From contig NZ_OX336253.1 of the NCBI RefSeq assembly GCF_946902045.1, positions 1,426,001-1,490,000 on the forward strand: 64,000 bases of DNA, written 5' to 3'. The notes beneath the pieces were generated by a model. The model ran no database searches, was not told the origin of the DNA, and saw only the letters and a list, made by a program, of their open reading frames with translations. Made by a program: the position numbers and the translations under genes. Source of the stretch: Neisseria sp. Marseille-Q5346 (GTDB taxonomy: Bacteria > Pseudomonadota > Gammaproteobacteria > Burkholderiales > Neisseriaceae). This document shows positions 40,813-49,509 of the stretch, one piece after another (position 1 is the first letter of the stretch; each line of letters opens with the position of its first letter).

Positions 40813-40887
40813 TTTATTAACGAAAAATTAAACCATGCGGATGGTTTTTTGTAAAGCGGCGTTTTTCGCATTTTCTGTCAAAAACGC

Positions 40888-40916
40888 TTGACAGCGATTA
40901 CGTCTTTCCGTATAGT
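40888..40916 (+). promoter_or_regulatory. sigma-70 promoter of the initiator tRNA
   Basis: TTGACA and TATAGT are separated by exactly 17 bases, and the tRNA starts 12 bases after the -10. It is close to consensus. Confidence 0.8.
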
Positions 40917-40928
40917 TACAACTTCTGA

Positions 40929-41005
<77 letters not shown>

Positions 41006-41009
41006 AATA

Positions 41010-41040
41010 TAAAAATCCCCTGCAATCGCAGGGGATTTTG
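41010..41040 (+). terminator. terminator of the tRNA gene
   Basis: AATCCCCTGC, a 4-base loop AATC, then GCAGGGGATT followed by TTG; a 10-bp stem. Confidence 0.8.
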
Positions 41041-41076
41041 CTTTATGCGGCATTTATTGTTGATTGGATTGATTGA

Positions 41077-41114
41077 AAGGCCGTCTGAACCATTAGGTTT
41101 CAGACGGCCTTTTT
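41077..41114 (-). terminator. DUS-pair terminator downstream of the FUSC gene
   Basis: AAGGCCGTCTGAACC and its inverted copy. T-runs occur on the plus side; on the minus strand it lies about 60 bases after the FUSC stop. Confidence 0.55.
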
Positions 41115-41176
41115 TATTGGCCGATGCCATCGGCGGCTAATTCGCTTTTATTTTGAGTTTGTGTTTTTCAGACGGT

Positions 41177-42313
41177 CTATTGTTGCTCTGGATCGGTATC
41201 GTTGCGCAGGTGTTCTTTCAGGCGTTGCAATTCTTTTTTGTCCAACCATTTATTGCGCGAACGTTGCAACAGGATCACCAAAGCGGCGATTTCGTTACGC
41301 ATATTGGTGCTGAGCCAGAGGAAGCCTTGCCAGTCGTAATGCAGGCGGGCGGCCGGTTTGCTTAGTTCGGTATTGAGCGAAGTATCGATGCGGATACGGC
41401 GGGCGTAGTGGCCTTTGATGAGGCGGACGGTCAGGCGCAGCTCACGTTGGAGTTGGTTGAAATGGCGGTCGAGCAGGCGGATTTCGCTTTCGTTGAGCGT
41501 GGGCGCGCGCAGTTTGGCGGCGGTGGTCAGGAGCAGCTCGGTGGTGGTGACGATTTTGCGGTGGGCATGCTGCATGGCTTCCATCATATTGTTGCTGATG
41601 TGGCTTTCGCCGGATGTGGCGGCCAGATGGCTGCGGCTTTTGACCATGCGGGCGTTGATTTTGCGCATTTTAATCATGTTTTGTTCCAAACGCTCGCGCG
41701 TCATGCGCTTGCCGTTGCTGATTTCGGCAATCATTTTGGCGCAGTCGGTGAGGTTGTCGGCAAGCATGAAGCGCCACATGAGTGTGGAGCGCAGGGGCAG
41801 GAGTTTGGCGGCGGCAATGGCGATGGCGGCACCAATCAAAACGTTCATGGCGCGCATCAGGCCGCTGTCGAGCCAATGGTGGCTGCTGTCGCCGATGAGC
41901 ATGCACATGGTCAAACCGGCAAGCATGGCGACATAGCCGTTTTTGCCGACCGCAGACCAACCGGCCACTGCGCTGGCGGCACCGATAATTAGATAGAAGA
42001 AAACGCCATCTTGCAAATAATGTTGGTTCAACCATAAAACAGCCAAACCGACGCCCAAACCGATGGCCGTGCCGAGCATGCGTTCGACTGCTTTGGAGTA
42101 AATCGCGCCTTGGAATTGCAGCATGCCGAGGACGACAAAGACGGTCATGCCGATCCACTCGCCATGTTGCAGGTGGAAGACTTTGGCCAACAGGGTGGAA
42201 AACACGATCGCCAAGCCGAGGCGGACGGCGTGGATATGGCGGCGATAGCGGTAGCGTTCGTAGGCGTTGAGCCAGCGTTCGGAAAAATGGAGGCGTTCGG
42301 ATTGGGCAGGCAT
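41177..42313 (-). CDS. FUSC-family membrane protein
   Basis: 378 residues. The N-terminal half has about six closely spaced helices (residues 28-185), a compact FUSC-type membrane domain, and the C-terminal half is a long charged helical cytoplasmic region. FUSC proteins include the aromatic-acid efflux pump AaeB and YccS-like proteins; the single FUSC unit here is shorter than AaeB. Substrate unknown. It is divergent from rnhB. Confidence 0.82.
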   Translation of the reverse strand: MPAQSERLHFSERWLNAYERYRYRRHIHAVRLGLAIVFSTLLAKVFHLQHGEWIGMTVFVVLGMLQFQGAIYSKAVERMLGTAIGLGVGLAVLWLNQHYLQDGVFFYLIIGAASAVAGWSAVGKNGYVAMLAGLTMCMLIGDSSHHWLDSGLMRAMNVLIGAAIAIAAAKLLPLRSTLMWRFMLADNLTDCAKMIAEISNGKRMTRERLEQNMIKMRKINARMVKSRSHLAATSGESHISNNMMEAMQHAHRKIVTTTELLLTTAAKLRAPTLNESEIRLLDRHFNQLQRELRLTVRLIKGHYARRIRIDTSLNTELSKPAARLHYDWQGFLWLSTNMRNEIAALVILLQRSRNKWLDKKELQRLKEHLRNDTDPEQQ

Positions 42314-42467
42314 GTTGTGAAACGTATGGGTATGTGGGGATGTAAATTATAACTGATTGGTAAAGCAGATGAAATTTGAACCGCTCTCAAACGGCTTGTC
42401 CTATTGCAGAATTTCTCTACCACAAGCGGATATAATGGCGGCTTTGAATCAGACAGGCGGTGAAGAA

Positions 42468-43061
42468 ATGGCGATGGTTTTAAGCGCAGGCGTGGATGAA
42501 GCGGGACGCGGCCCTTTGGTCGGCAGCGTATTTGCGGCGGCAGTGATTTTGCCGGAACATTTTGACCTGCCGGGTTTGACCGACTCAAAAAAACTGAGCG
42601 AAAAAAAGCGCGATATGTTGGCGCAGATGATTAAGGAACAGGCGGTCGCGTGGAGCATTGCCTTTGCCGACCCCGACGAAATCCTGCAACTGAACATCCT
42701 GCACGCAACCATGGCCGCGATGAAGCGCGCCATCGAGGGGCTGTCGGTTACTCCCGACAAAGTGTGGATAGACGGCAACCGCGTGCCGAAAGATTTGAAT
42801 GTCCCTGCCGAAGCCGTGGTCAAAGGCGACAGCAAAATCATCGAGATTTCCGCCGCTTCGGTTTTGGCCAAAACCGCACGTGATGCGGAAATGTATGAAT
42901 TGGCGAAACGCTATCCGCAATACGGGTTTGACCGCCATAAAGGCTACGGCACGGCGCAACATTTGGCCGCGTTGAAACAATACGGCGTATTGCCGGAACA
43001 CCGCCGCGATTTTGCACCGGTCAAAACCTTATTGGCACAAGGCAATCTGTTTGAAGAATGA
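42468..43061 (+). CDS. rnhB: ribonuclease HII
   Basis: 197 residues with the start at [15 protein letters not shown]. The catalytic acidic residues begin with Asp10-Glu11 in [21 protein letters not shown] and the C-terminal [14 protein letters not shown] are diagnostic. It removes ribonucleotides and RNA from RNA-DNA hybrids. Upstream in-frame starts extend up to 37 codons but fall outside family length. It converges with pyrD on a shared terminator. Confidence 0.93.
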   Translation: MAMVLSAGVDEAGRGPLVGSVFAAAVILPEHFDLPGLTDSKKLSEKKRDMLAQMIKEQAVAWSIAFADPDEILQLNILHATMAAMKRAIEGLSVTPDKVWIDGNRVPKDLNVPAEAVVKGDSKIIEISAASVLAKTARDAEMYELAKRYPQYGFDRHKGYGTAQHLAALKQYGVLPEHRRDFAPVKTLLAQGNLFEE

Positions 43062-43071
43062 AAGCATATCA

Positions 43072-43103
43072 AAAGGCCGTCTGAAAGATTTCAGACGGCC
43101 TTG
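43072..43103. terminator. bidirectional DUS-pair terminator between rnhB and pyrD
   Basis: AAGGCCGTCTGAAA, a 2-base loop, TTTCAGACGGCCTT then GTTTTTT. Confidence 0.75.
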
Positions 43104-43118
43104 TTTTTTAGGAAAGTA

Positions 43119-44123
43119 TCATTTCAACGCAGCCAAACACTCTTTAATCAACTCAGGGCCACGATAAATCAAACCGCTGTACACCTGAACCGCACTGGCG
43201 CCCAAGCGGATTTTTTCTGCCGCGTCCGCGCCGTTCATAATGCCGCCGACGCCGATAATCGGCAGCTTGCCGTCAATGCGTTCTGCCAAAAGTTTCAACA
43301 CCTGATTGCTTTTCTCGCGTACGGGCAAGCCGCTCAAGCCGCCTTGTTCGCCTGCGAGCGGATGGCTGCCCAAGCTTGATTTGTCGATGGTTGTGTTGGT
43401 GGCGATGATGCCGTCCATTTCCACGGATTTGACCACATGGGCGATGTCGTCGATTTGCGCTTCGTCCAAATCCGGCGCGATTTTGACCGCCAGCGGCACA
43501 TATTTGCCATGAGCGGCCGCCAGTTGCGCCTGTTTGTTTTTCAAGGCTTCCAACAATGCGCTCAACTCGTCGCCGCCTTGCAAGGCACGCAGGTTTTTCG
43601 TATTGGGGGAGGAAATGTTGACCGTGATGTAGCTTGCGTGGGCGTAGGCTTTTTCCAAGCAAATCAGATAATCGTCGGCCGCATTTTCAATCGGCGTAAC
43701 GGCATTTTTACCGATGTTGATGCCCAAAATGCCTTTAAAGCGGCTGTTTTCAATGTTGCGGATCATCGCGTCGATGCCGTGGTTGTTGAAACCCATGCGG
43801 TTGATGATGCCTTGGTGTTCGGGAACACGGAAAAGGCGCGGCTGCGGATTGCCCGGCTGCGGCTTGGGCGTTACCGTGCCGATTTCGACAAAACCGAAAC
43901 CCAAAGCGGCAAACGCATCAATACACTCGCCGTTTTTGTCCAAACCTGCCGCCAAACCGACCGGATTGGGCAGCTGCAAACCCATCAGCTCGGTTGGCCG
44001 GGTGTGGCTGTCCACCTTGGGCAGCAGGCCGAGTTTCTCGATAGAACGCAAACTGTTGAGCGTGAAATGATGGGCCTTTTCTGCATCGAAACGGAACAGG
44101 ATAGGACGGACGAGTGAATACAT
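43119..44123 (-). CDS. pyrD: dihydroorotate dehydrogenase (quinone), class 2
   Basis: 334 residues. The N-terminal helical pair ([20 protein letters not shown]) for membrane and quinone contact marks class 2; the FMN-barrel segments [13 protein letters not shown] and [20 protein letters not shown] are present, with the catalytic serine in the NISSPN region. It feeds electrons from pyrimidine synthesis to the quinone pool. A start 19 codons upstream is possible but adds non-family sequence. Confidence 0.95.
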   Translation of the reverse strand: MYSLVRPILFRFDAEKAHHFTLNSLRSIEKLGLLPKVDSHTRPTELMGLQLPNPVGLAAGLDKNGECIDAFAALGFGFVEIGTVTPKPQPGNPQPRLFRVPEHQGIINRMGFNNHGIDAMIRNIENSRFKGILGINIGKNAVTPIENAADDYLICLEKAYAHASYITVNISSPNTKNLRALQGGDELSALLEALKNKQAQLAAAHGKYVPLAVKIAPDLDEAQIDDIAHVVKSVEMDGIIATNTTIDKSSLGSHPLAGEQGGLSGLPVREKSNQVLKLLAERIDGKLPIIGVGGIMNGADAAEKIRLGASAVQVYSGLIYRGPELIKECLAALK

Positions 44124-44292
44124 GGCGGCGGCTTTCTGAACGGTTGATGAATTTGGCGTTATTTTACCTGAAACCGTCAAACTGCCCCAAACGTCTGTAT
44201 CGATATGATTTCATTGTTTGGCGTCAAATGAAAATAAATAGGGTTTTTGCGTGTAATCAGATAGTTCATTAAAATGGTAAGAGAGAGGCTTT

Positions 44293-44335
44293 TCAGACGG
44301 CCTGATGGATGTATCAAAAGGCCGTCTGAAAAGTT
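44293..44335. repeat. inverted DUS pair upstream of the OPT gene
   Basis: TTTTCAGACGGCC and GGCCGTCTGAAAAG are separated by about 17 bases. This is in the upstream region of the OPT gene, so it is more likely an uptake site than a terminator for a visible gene. Confidence 0.5.
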
Positions 44336-44371
44336 TTGATTTGATTGTTTACCTGATACAGGAAGATTTTT

Positions 44372-46381
44372 ATGAAACAGGCGGTTGATCCTTATGCGAG
44401 TTTCCGTGAGCTGACGCTGCGGGGGATGATACTCGGCGCGTTGATTACGGTGATTTTTACGGCATCCAATGTGTATTTGGGCTTGAAGGTGGGCCTGACT
44501 TTTGCGTCTTCGATTCCGGCTGCGGTAATTTCGATGGCGGTTTTGAAGTTTTTTAAAGGCAGCAATATTCTGGAAAATAATATGGTGCAGACTCAGGCTT
44601 CAGCCGCGGGTACGCTCTCCAGTATTATTTTTATTCTGCCGGGTTTGCTGATGGCCGGTTATTGGGCGGGCTTTCCGTTTTGGCAGACTACGCTGCTGTG
44701 TATGTCCGGCGGTATTTTGGGCGTGATTTTCACTGTGCCTTTGCGTTATGCGATGGTGGTGAAGAGCGATTTGCCTTATCCGGAAGGCGTGGCGGCGGCT
44801 GAGATTTTGAAGGTCGGCGACCATGATGCGGACCAGCAGGAAGGCGGCAGCGGTATCAAGGAATTGGTGTCGGGCGGCGCTCTGGCCGGTTTGATGAGCT
44901 TTTGCGCAAGCGGTTTGCGCGTGGTGGCGGACAGCGCGAGCTTTTGGTTTAAAGGCGGCGCGTCGGTGTTTCAAGTGCCGATGGGCTTTTCTTTGGCTTT
45001 GCTGGGCGCGGGCTATTTGGTCGGTCTGACCGGCGGTATCGCGATTTTGCTGGGTATTTCGATTGCCTGGGGTGTGGCCGTGCCTTATCTGTCGGCGCAT
45101 ATTCCGCAACCTGCCGATATGGAGATGATTCCTTTTGCGATGTCTTTGTGGAAGGAAAAAGTCCGTTTTATCGGCGCGGGTACGATCGGTATTGCGGCTA
45201 TTTGGACGCTTTTGACTTTGATGAAACCGATGGTCGAGGGTATGCGCCTGTCTTTCCGCAATTTCGGCGGCGCGCAGATGACTGAGCGCACGGAACAGGA
45301 TTTGTCGCCTAAGGCGATGATTGCCTGGGTGTTGGCGATGATGCTGGTGTTGGGCGTGTCCTTCTTCCACTTTATCGGCGACTCGCATATTTCCGGCGGT
45401 TTGGCTTGGCTGTTGGTGGTTGTATGTACGCTGCTGGCTTCGATTATCGGCTTTTTAGTGGCCGCGGCTTGCGGTTATATGGCCGGTTTGGTCGGTTCGT
45501 CTTCCAGCCCGATTTCGGGTGTGGGCATCGTCTCTATCGTCATTATTTCGCTGGTGTTGCTGCTGGTCGGCGAATCCGGTGGCTTGATGGCTGATGAGGC
45601 AAACCGCAAATTCTTGCTGGCGTTGACGCTGTTTTGCGGCGCGTCTGTGATTTGTGTGGCTTCGATTTCTAATGACAACTTGCAGGATTTGAAAACGGGT
45701 TATCTGGTAAAAGCGACACCTTGGAAACAGCAGGTTGCGCTGATTATCGGCTGCGTTGTCGGTGCATTGGTGATTTCGCCTGTGTTGGAGCTTTTGTATG
45801 AAGCCTACGGCTTTACCGGCGCGATGCCGCGTGAAGGCATGGATGCGGCCCAAGCACTTGCCGCGCCTCAGGCAACTTTGATGACCACCATCGCCCAAGG
45901 TATTTTCTCGCACAATCTGCAATGGGATTATATTTTCACCGGCGTGGGCATCGGCGTGGCGTTGATTGCGGTCGATTTCACATTGCGCAAATCTTCCGGC
46001 GGCAAGCGTGCTTTGCCGGTATTGGCCGTGGGCATGGGCATTTACCTGCCGCCGTCTGTGAATATGCCGATTGTGATCGGCGCGGTATTAGCGGCGGTGT
46101 TGAAATCCGTCATCGCCAGCCGTCAAGAAAACCGTGAAGGTCGTCTGAAAAATGCGGAACGTATTGGTACGCTGTTCTCCGCTGGTTTGATTGTCGGCGA
46201 GAGTCTGATCGGTGTGATTATGGCGTTTATCATTGCCTTCTCGGTAACTAACGGCGGTTCGGATGCGCCTTTGGCCCTGAACCTGGAAAACTGGGATACG
46301 GCCGCCAAATGGCTGGGCTTGGCGTTTTTTGTTTTCGGTATGTTCGTGTTTGCACGCCGCGTGTTGAAAGCAGGACGTTAA
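44372..46381 (+). CDS. OPT-family oligopeptide transporter
   Basis: 669 residues with about 16 membrane helices. The opening DPYASFRELTLRGMILGAL and the ENNMVQTQASAAGTLSS block are typical of bacterial OPT proteins. OPT members import peptides or metal chelates with protons. Substrate not readable; with the POT transporter it is the second likely peptide importer in the window. One DUS (AGGTCGTCTGAA form) lies inside and encodes G-R-L-K-N. A long perfect terminator follows. Confidence 0.88.
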   Translation: MKQAVDPYASFRELTLRGMILGALITVIFTASNVYLGLKVGLTFASSIPAAVISMAVLKFFKGSNILENNMVQTQASAAGTLSSIIFILPGLLMAGYWAGFPFWQTTLLCMSGGILGVIFTVPLRYAMVVKSDLPYPEGVAAAEILKVGDHDADQQEGGSGIKELVSGGALAGLMSFCASGLRVVADSASFWFKGGASVFQVPMGFSLALLGAGYLVGLTGGIAILLGISIAWGVAVPYLSAHIPQPADMEMIPFAMSLWKEKVRFIGAGTIGIAAIWTLLTLMKPMVEGMRLSFRNFGGAQMTERTEQDLSPKAMIAWVLAMMLVLGVSFFHFIGDSHISGGLAWLLVVVCTLLASIIGFLVAAACGYMAGLVGSSSSPISGVGIVSIVIISLVLLLVGESGGLMADEANRKFLLALTLFCGASVICVASISNDNLQDLKTGYLVKATPWKQQVALIIGCVVGALVISPVLELLYEAYGFTGAMPREGMDAAQALAAPQATLMTTIAQGIFSHNLQWDYIFTGVGIGVALIAVDFTLRKSSGGKRALPVLAVGMGIYLPPSVNMPIVIGAVLAAVLKSVIASRQENREGRLKNAERIGTLFSAGLIVGESLIGVIMAFIIAFSVTNGGSDAPLALNLENWDTAAKWLGLAFFVFGMFVFARRVLKAGR

Positions 46382-46395
46382 GTTTGTAGGTTGAG

Positions 46396-46443
46396 AAAAG
46401 GCCGTCTGAAACCCAAAAAATTGGGGTTTCAGACGGCCTTTTT
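46396..46443 (+). terminator. DUS-pair terminator after the OPT gene
   Basis: AAAAGGCCGTCTGAAACCC pairs with GGGTTTCAGACGGCCTTTT, then a T-run; among the longest stems in the window. Confidence 0.85.
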
Positions 46444-46481
46444 AGTGGAAATTTGTTTGGAATGATTTTAGGAAGTTTGGG

Positions 46482-46560
46482 TATAATTATCGCGGGGCTA
46501 GGTAGTGAAACAGCCCCATGGCAGTGGGGCTGTTTTATTTGAACCTCCCTAGAAAGGAGA
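46482..46560 (+). promoter_or_regulatory. promoter and attenuator-like leader of the 30-aa ORF
   Basis: TATAAT at 46482-46487 is a perfect -10 (no clear -35). The transcript would start near 46494 and hold three mutually complementary segments: GGGGCT (46493-46498), AGCCCCA (46512-46518) and TGGGGCT (46525-46531). Segment 2 can pair with 1 or with 3; pairing 2:3 gives a 10-bp hairpin (46509-46534) followed by TTTATTT, which looks like an intrinsic terminator. Further on, CTCC (46545-46548) can pair with the GGAG of the ribosome binding site (46556-46559). Confidence 0.55.
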
Positions 46561-46568
46561 GTTTCAAC

Positions 46569-46661
46569 ATGAAACGAACCAAGCCGAAAGGTCGTTCATG
46601 GCTGAGACTGCGGACAGTCGTTAGGATTATCTTAACCCTGTTCCTGTTCTTAGTCAATTAA
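46569..46661 (+). CDS. 30-residue cationic, hydrophobic-tailed small protein
   Basis: The ORF encodes MKRTKPKGRS then WLRLRTVVRI and ILTLFLFLVN. Eight to nine of the first 19 residues are Lys or Arg, followed by an 11-13-residue hydrophobic run. AAAGGAGAG sits nine bases before the ATG, a strong ribosome binding site. It has its own promoter and a terminator and is not in an operon: waaA downstream is on the other strand. Composition and structured leader resemble type I toxins or leader peptides, but no family is recognised. Too short for certainty that it is translated. Confidence 0.55.
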   Translation: MKRTKPKGRSWLRLRTVVRIILTLFLFLVN

Positions 46662-46693
46662 ACGGCTGAAAACAAAAAACTGTTTTTCAGTTT

Positions 46694-46725
46694 CCGCCTG
46701 TTTGTCATGAACAGGCGGTTTTTTA
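46694..46725 (+). terminator. terminator after the 30-aa ORF
   Basis: CCGCCTGTTTG and CATGAACAGGCGG form a stem followed by TTTTTTATT. A second hairpin, CTGAAAACA/TGTTTTTCAG, lies just before it (46666-46690). Confidence 0.8.
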
Positions 46726-46729
46726 TTGT

Positions 46730-47992
46730 TTAACGCTGATTTAAACAATCTGCAATTGCTTTGGCAATTTTGGCACTGGCGCCTTGGTGTTGCGAAATGA
46801 ATTGCTCGGTGTGGCTGATCAGCTGTTGGCGCAGCGTTTCGTCGTCGAGATATTGGCACGTGGTTCTGTACCAGGCTTCGGCGGTTTCGACGCGGACGGC
46901 GGCTTTGGCTTCGACTGCGCCTTTGCAGGCTTGGGCGAAGTTGTAGTTGGAGTAGCCGAAGAGGGTGGGGACGCGGCAGGAGATGGGTTCGATGATGTTT
47001 TGGCAGCCGGCATCAACGAGGCTGCCGCCGACGAAGGCAATGTCTGCGCTGAGGTAGTAGGCGGCAAGCTCGCCCATGCTGTCGCCTATCCAAACCTGTG
47101 TATCGGGGGAAACGGGTTGTCCGTCGCTACGTTTTTGCACGGCATAACCAAGCGATTTGGCGGTATCGTAGGCCGTCTGAAAGTTTTCAGGGTGGCGCGG
47201 TACGATGACCAGCAAGGCATTGCCGCGATAGCACTGCCATGCCTTGAGGAGCAGCTCGGCTTCGTCTGTGCCTTTGTACACGCGCGTGCTGGCGCAGACG
47301 ACGACGGCTCGTGCGCCGATGCGTTCTTTAAAGGCGGCGGCAAGAGGGCGAGAATCGTCGGGGGGCGCGATGTCGTATTTGGTGTTGCCGCAAACGTGGA
47401 CGTTGGATGCGCCGATAAGGTGCAGGCGTTCGGCATCGGCGGCGGTTTGGGCAAAGCAGCCGGAGAGGGTCTGCATGGCAGGCTCGACCAGCTTGCGGAT
47501 TTTGAGGTAGCCGCGTTGGGATTTTTCGGAGAGGCGCGCGTTGGCCAAAAAGAGGGGAATGCCTGCTTCTTGGCAGCCGTGCATCAGGTTGGGCCAGATT
47601 TCGGTTTCCATCAAAATGCCGCAGATGGGGCGGTGTTCGGTTAAAAATCGGGCGACCCATTCGGATTTGTCGTAGGGCAGGTAACGACATTGCGCATCGG
47701 GGAACAGGGATTGCGCGGTGGCGCGGCCGGTCGGCGTCATTTGGGTAATCAGAAACGGCGAGTCGGGAAAATGGCGGCGCAATGCCTGCACTAAAGGTTC
47801 GGCTGCACGCGTTTCGCCGACGGATACGGCGTGTATCCAAATCGGGCGTTGTACGGGATTGGGATACGCCTGCCCGAAACGCTCGTCCCAATGCTCGAGA
47901 TAGGCTGGGGATTTGAGGGCGCGGCGGCGCAGGTGGCGGCGGATCAGGAAGGGGGCGAGGTACCACAGCGTGGCGTAAAGGCGGCGTATCAT
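46730..47992 (-). CDS. waaA: 3-deoxy-D-manno-octulosonic acid (Kdo) transferase
   Basis: 420 residues. One N-terminal membrane anchor region (MIRRLYATLWYLAPFLIRRHLRR), then a GT-B glycosyltransferase. Conserved parts: IWIHAVSVGETRAAEPL, PYDKSEWVARFL, LMETEIWPNLMHGC and the C-terminal FVGGSLVDAGCQNIIEPISC. It adds Kdo to lipid IVA, following on from the lipid A genes at 33-37 kb although it is not linked to them. Converges with the small ORF. Confidence 0.93.
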   Translation of the reverse strand: MIRRLYATLWYLAPFLIRRHLRRRALKSPAYLEHWDERFGQAYPNPVQRPIWIHAVSVGETRAAEPLVQALRRHFPDSPFLITQMTPTGRATAQSLFPDAQCRYLPYDKSEWVARFLTEHRPICGILMETEIWPNLMHGCQEAGIPLFLANARLSEKSQRGYLKIRKLVEPAMQTLSGCFAQTAADAERLHLIGASNVHVCGNTKYDIAPPDDSRPLAAAFKERIGARAVVVCASTRVYKGTDEAELLLKAWQCYRGNALLVIVPRHPENFQTAYDTAKSLGYAVQKRSDGQPVSPDTQVWIGDSMGELAAYYLSADIAFVGGSLVDAGCQNIIEPISCRVPTLFGYSNYNFAQACKGAVEAKAAVRVETAEAWYRTTCQYLDDETLRQQLISHTEQFISQHQGASAKIAKAIADCLNQR

Positions 47993-48081
47993 GCTTACGG
48001 GTCTTGTGTCGGAATAGGCCTATTTTATCGGAAACTGAAACGGAAGATATAGCTTTGATGCGTGTTTTACGCAAAGGAAAC

Positions 48082-48110
48082 AGGCCGTCTGAAAGGTTTC
48101 AGACGGCCTT
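48082..48110 (-). terminator. DUS-pair terminator after the pseudoazurin gene
   Basis: AGGCCGTCTGAAA and TTTCAGACGGCCTTT with a minimal loop, about 20 bases beyond the pseudoazurin stop. Confidence 0.65.
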
Positions 48111-48117
48111 TAATACA

Positions 48118-48169
48118 GGCATAAACGCGTTTACTTCACTTGCGCCATGTATTTTTTCAGACGGCCTTT
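48118..48169 (-). repeat. left copy of the pseudoazurin-tail direct repeat
   Basis: About 50 bases covering the last codons of the pseudoazurin gene and its 3' flank. They match 52111-52160 at roughly 80 percent by eye, in the same orientation. Confidence 0.65.
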
Positions 48170-48562
48170 GCTTTGCATGGCGCGGTTTTCCATTTCATCG
48201 ACAACGGCTTGCGCTTTGGCTTTGTTCACCGGTTTGCCGACCTGAATCACGCCGCTCATGTTCATCATGCGGTGCGGCGGGCAGGTATAGACGTATACGC
48301 CTTCTTTGTCGAGTTTGAGCGTGAAGTCTTTGCCGTCTTCGGAGAGGAAGTCGGCAACGCCGTCGGGCAGGGCTTTGCTTTGCACCCAGTGGCCACTGTT
48401 AGTGGCTTTGAAGGTAACGGTATCGCCGACTTTGGCGTTGACGTAGCCGGGCTCGAACACCATGCTGCCGTCTTTGCCGTTGTCGAGCATTTTGACTTCG
48501 TGGTTGGCGGCGTATGCGCTAAGGGAAGCGGTCAGCATCAGGAGGAAGAGGGATTTTTTCAT
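48131..48562 (-). CDS. pseudoazurin (type 1 copper protein)
   Basis: 143 residues. A signal peptide of about 19 residues (ending SAYAA) sends it to the periplasm. The type 1 copper ligands are all visible: His58 in NSGHWVQS, then Cys94, His97 and Met102 in YTCPPHRMMNMSGVI. It carries electrons, typically to denitrification or oxidase partners. A helical C-terminal tail (about 110-143) extends beyond the cupredoxin fold, and a DUS encodes its G-R-L-K. I start at MKKSLFLLML; a longer frame from TTG is not needed. Confidence 0.9.
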   Translation of the reverse strand: MKKSLFLLMLTASLSAYAANHEVKMLDNGKDGSMVFEPGYVNAKVGDTVTFKATNSGHWVQSKALPDGVADFLSEDGKDFTLKLDKEGVYVYTCPPHRMMNMSGVIQVGKPVNKAKAQAVVDEMENRAMQSKGRLKKYMAQVK

Positions 48563-48635
48563 GGAGAAAGTCCTTTCTAAGGATAAAAAAATATGGGGCG
48601 GGCTGATGAGTCGGAGAGGCAAGCCTTGGGCTTAC

Positions 48636-48680
48636 CGCCCTCTCCCTAACCCTCTCCCGCAGGAGATGGGATAAGTTGCA
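48636..48680. repeat. REP-like palindromic intergenic repeat
   Basis: CCCTCTCCCTAACCCTCTCC followed by CGCAGGAGATGGGA forms an imperfect hairpin (CCCTCTCC with GGAGATGGG). The motif family is widely scattered between genes of many proteobacteria. It lies between the pseudoazurin gene and the iron transporter ATPase. Confidence 0.55.
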
Positions 48681-48731
48681 GGGAGTTTGCAGGCCGGATG
48701 CTCAAATCCGACATTTGCAGGAGCGGTTAAG

Positions 48732-49499
48732 TTACGCACTCTTCCGCATCGGGCGGATAACGGGCAGGCCTTTGCTGTCGTACAAAAGCTCGATGTCCAC
48801 TTTGTACAATCTGCCGATCATGTCCGCCTGCAACACATCCTGTGGCGCGCCCTGAGCCTGTACTTTGCCTTCGCCGAGCAGAATCACGCCGTCTGAAAAC
48901 TGCGCGGCGAGGCTCAAATCGTGCAACACCATCAGCGTAACCAGATTGTGTTCGTGCGTGTATCGCACCACGCGCTCCAAGAGGTTCAACTGGTGGTGCA
49001 TATCCAGCGCGCTGACCGGTTCGTCCAGCATCAGGATTTCGGGACGGCGCAGCATGACTTGGGCAAACATGACGAGCTGCCGCTGTCCGCCGGAAAGCCG
49101 CATGACGTCTCGGTGCGCCAGATGGCCGATGCCCAGCTCCGCCATAATACTTGCGGCTTCGTGCAGCAGTTCGTCGCCGACGTGCATGTGCAGCGCGTCC
49201 ATGCGGCCGAGCAACACGACTTCCAGCGCGGTCAGCGAGGCTTCGGCGGCGGTGTCCTGCGGCATATAGCCTATGCGTTTGCGCCAGCTTTGCAGGTGGA
49301 TTTTGCTCAACACTTCGTCGCCGTAGCGGATGGTGCCTTTGTGCGCGACTTCGCCGAAAATCGTTTTCATCAGCGAGGATTTGCCCGTGCCGTTGGGGCC
49401 GAGCACGGAATAGACTTTGCCTTGTTCCAGCGTCAAATCGATATTGTCGGCGACCACATAATCGCCGCGCCGGATGTGTACGTTTTCAAGTTTCAACAT
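48732..49499 (-). CDS. iron-chelate ABC transporter, ATP-binding protein
   Basis: 255 residues, FecE/FepC type. Walker A LGPNGTGKSS at about 34, signature LSGGQRQ at about 140, Walker B ILMLDEPVSALD after it. It powers import by the permease encoded just upstream (10 bases away). A DUS lies in the short gap between them. Third gene of a binding protein-permease-ATPase operon. Confidence 0.92.
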   Translation of the reverse strand: MLKLENVHIRRGDYVVADNIDLTLEQGKVYSVLGPNGTGKSSLMKTIFGEVAHKGTIRYGDEVLSKIHLQSWRKRIGYMPQDTAAEASLTALEVVLLGRMDALHMHVGDELLHEAASIMAELGIGHLAHRDVMRLSGGQRQLVMFAQVMLRRPEILMLDEPVSALDMHHQLNLLERVVRYTHEHNLVTLMVLHDLSLAAQFSDGVILLGEGKVQAQGAPQDVLQADMIGRLYKVDIELLYDSKGLPVIRPMRKSA

Positions 49500-49509
49500 T
49501 TCAGACGGC

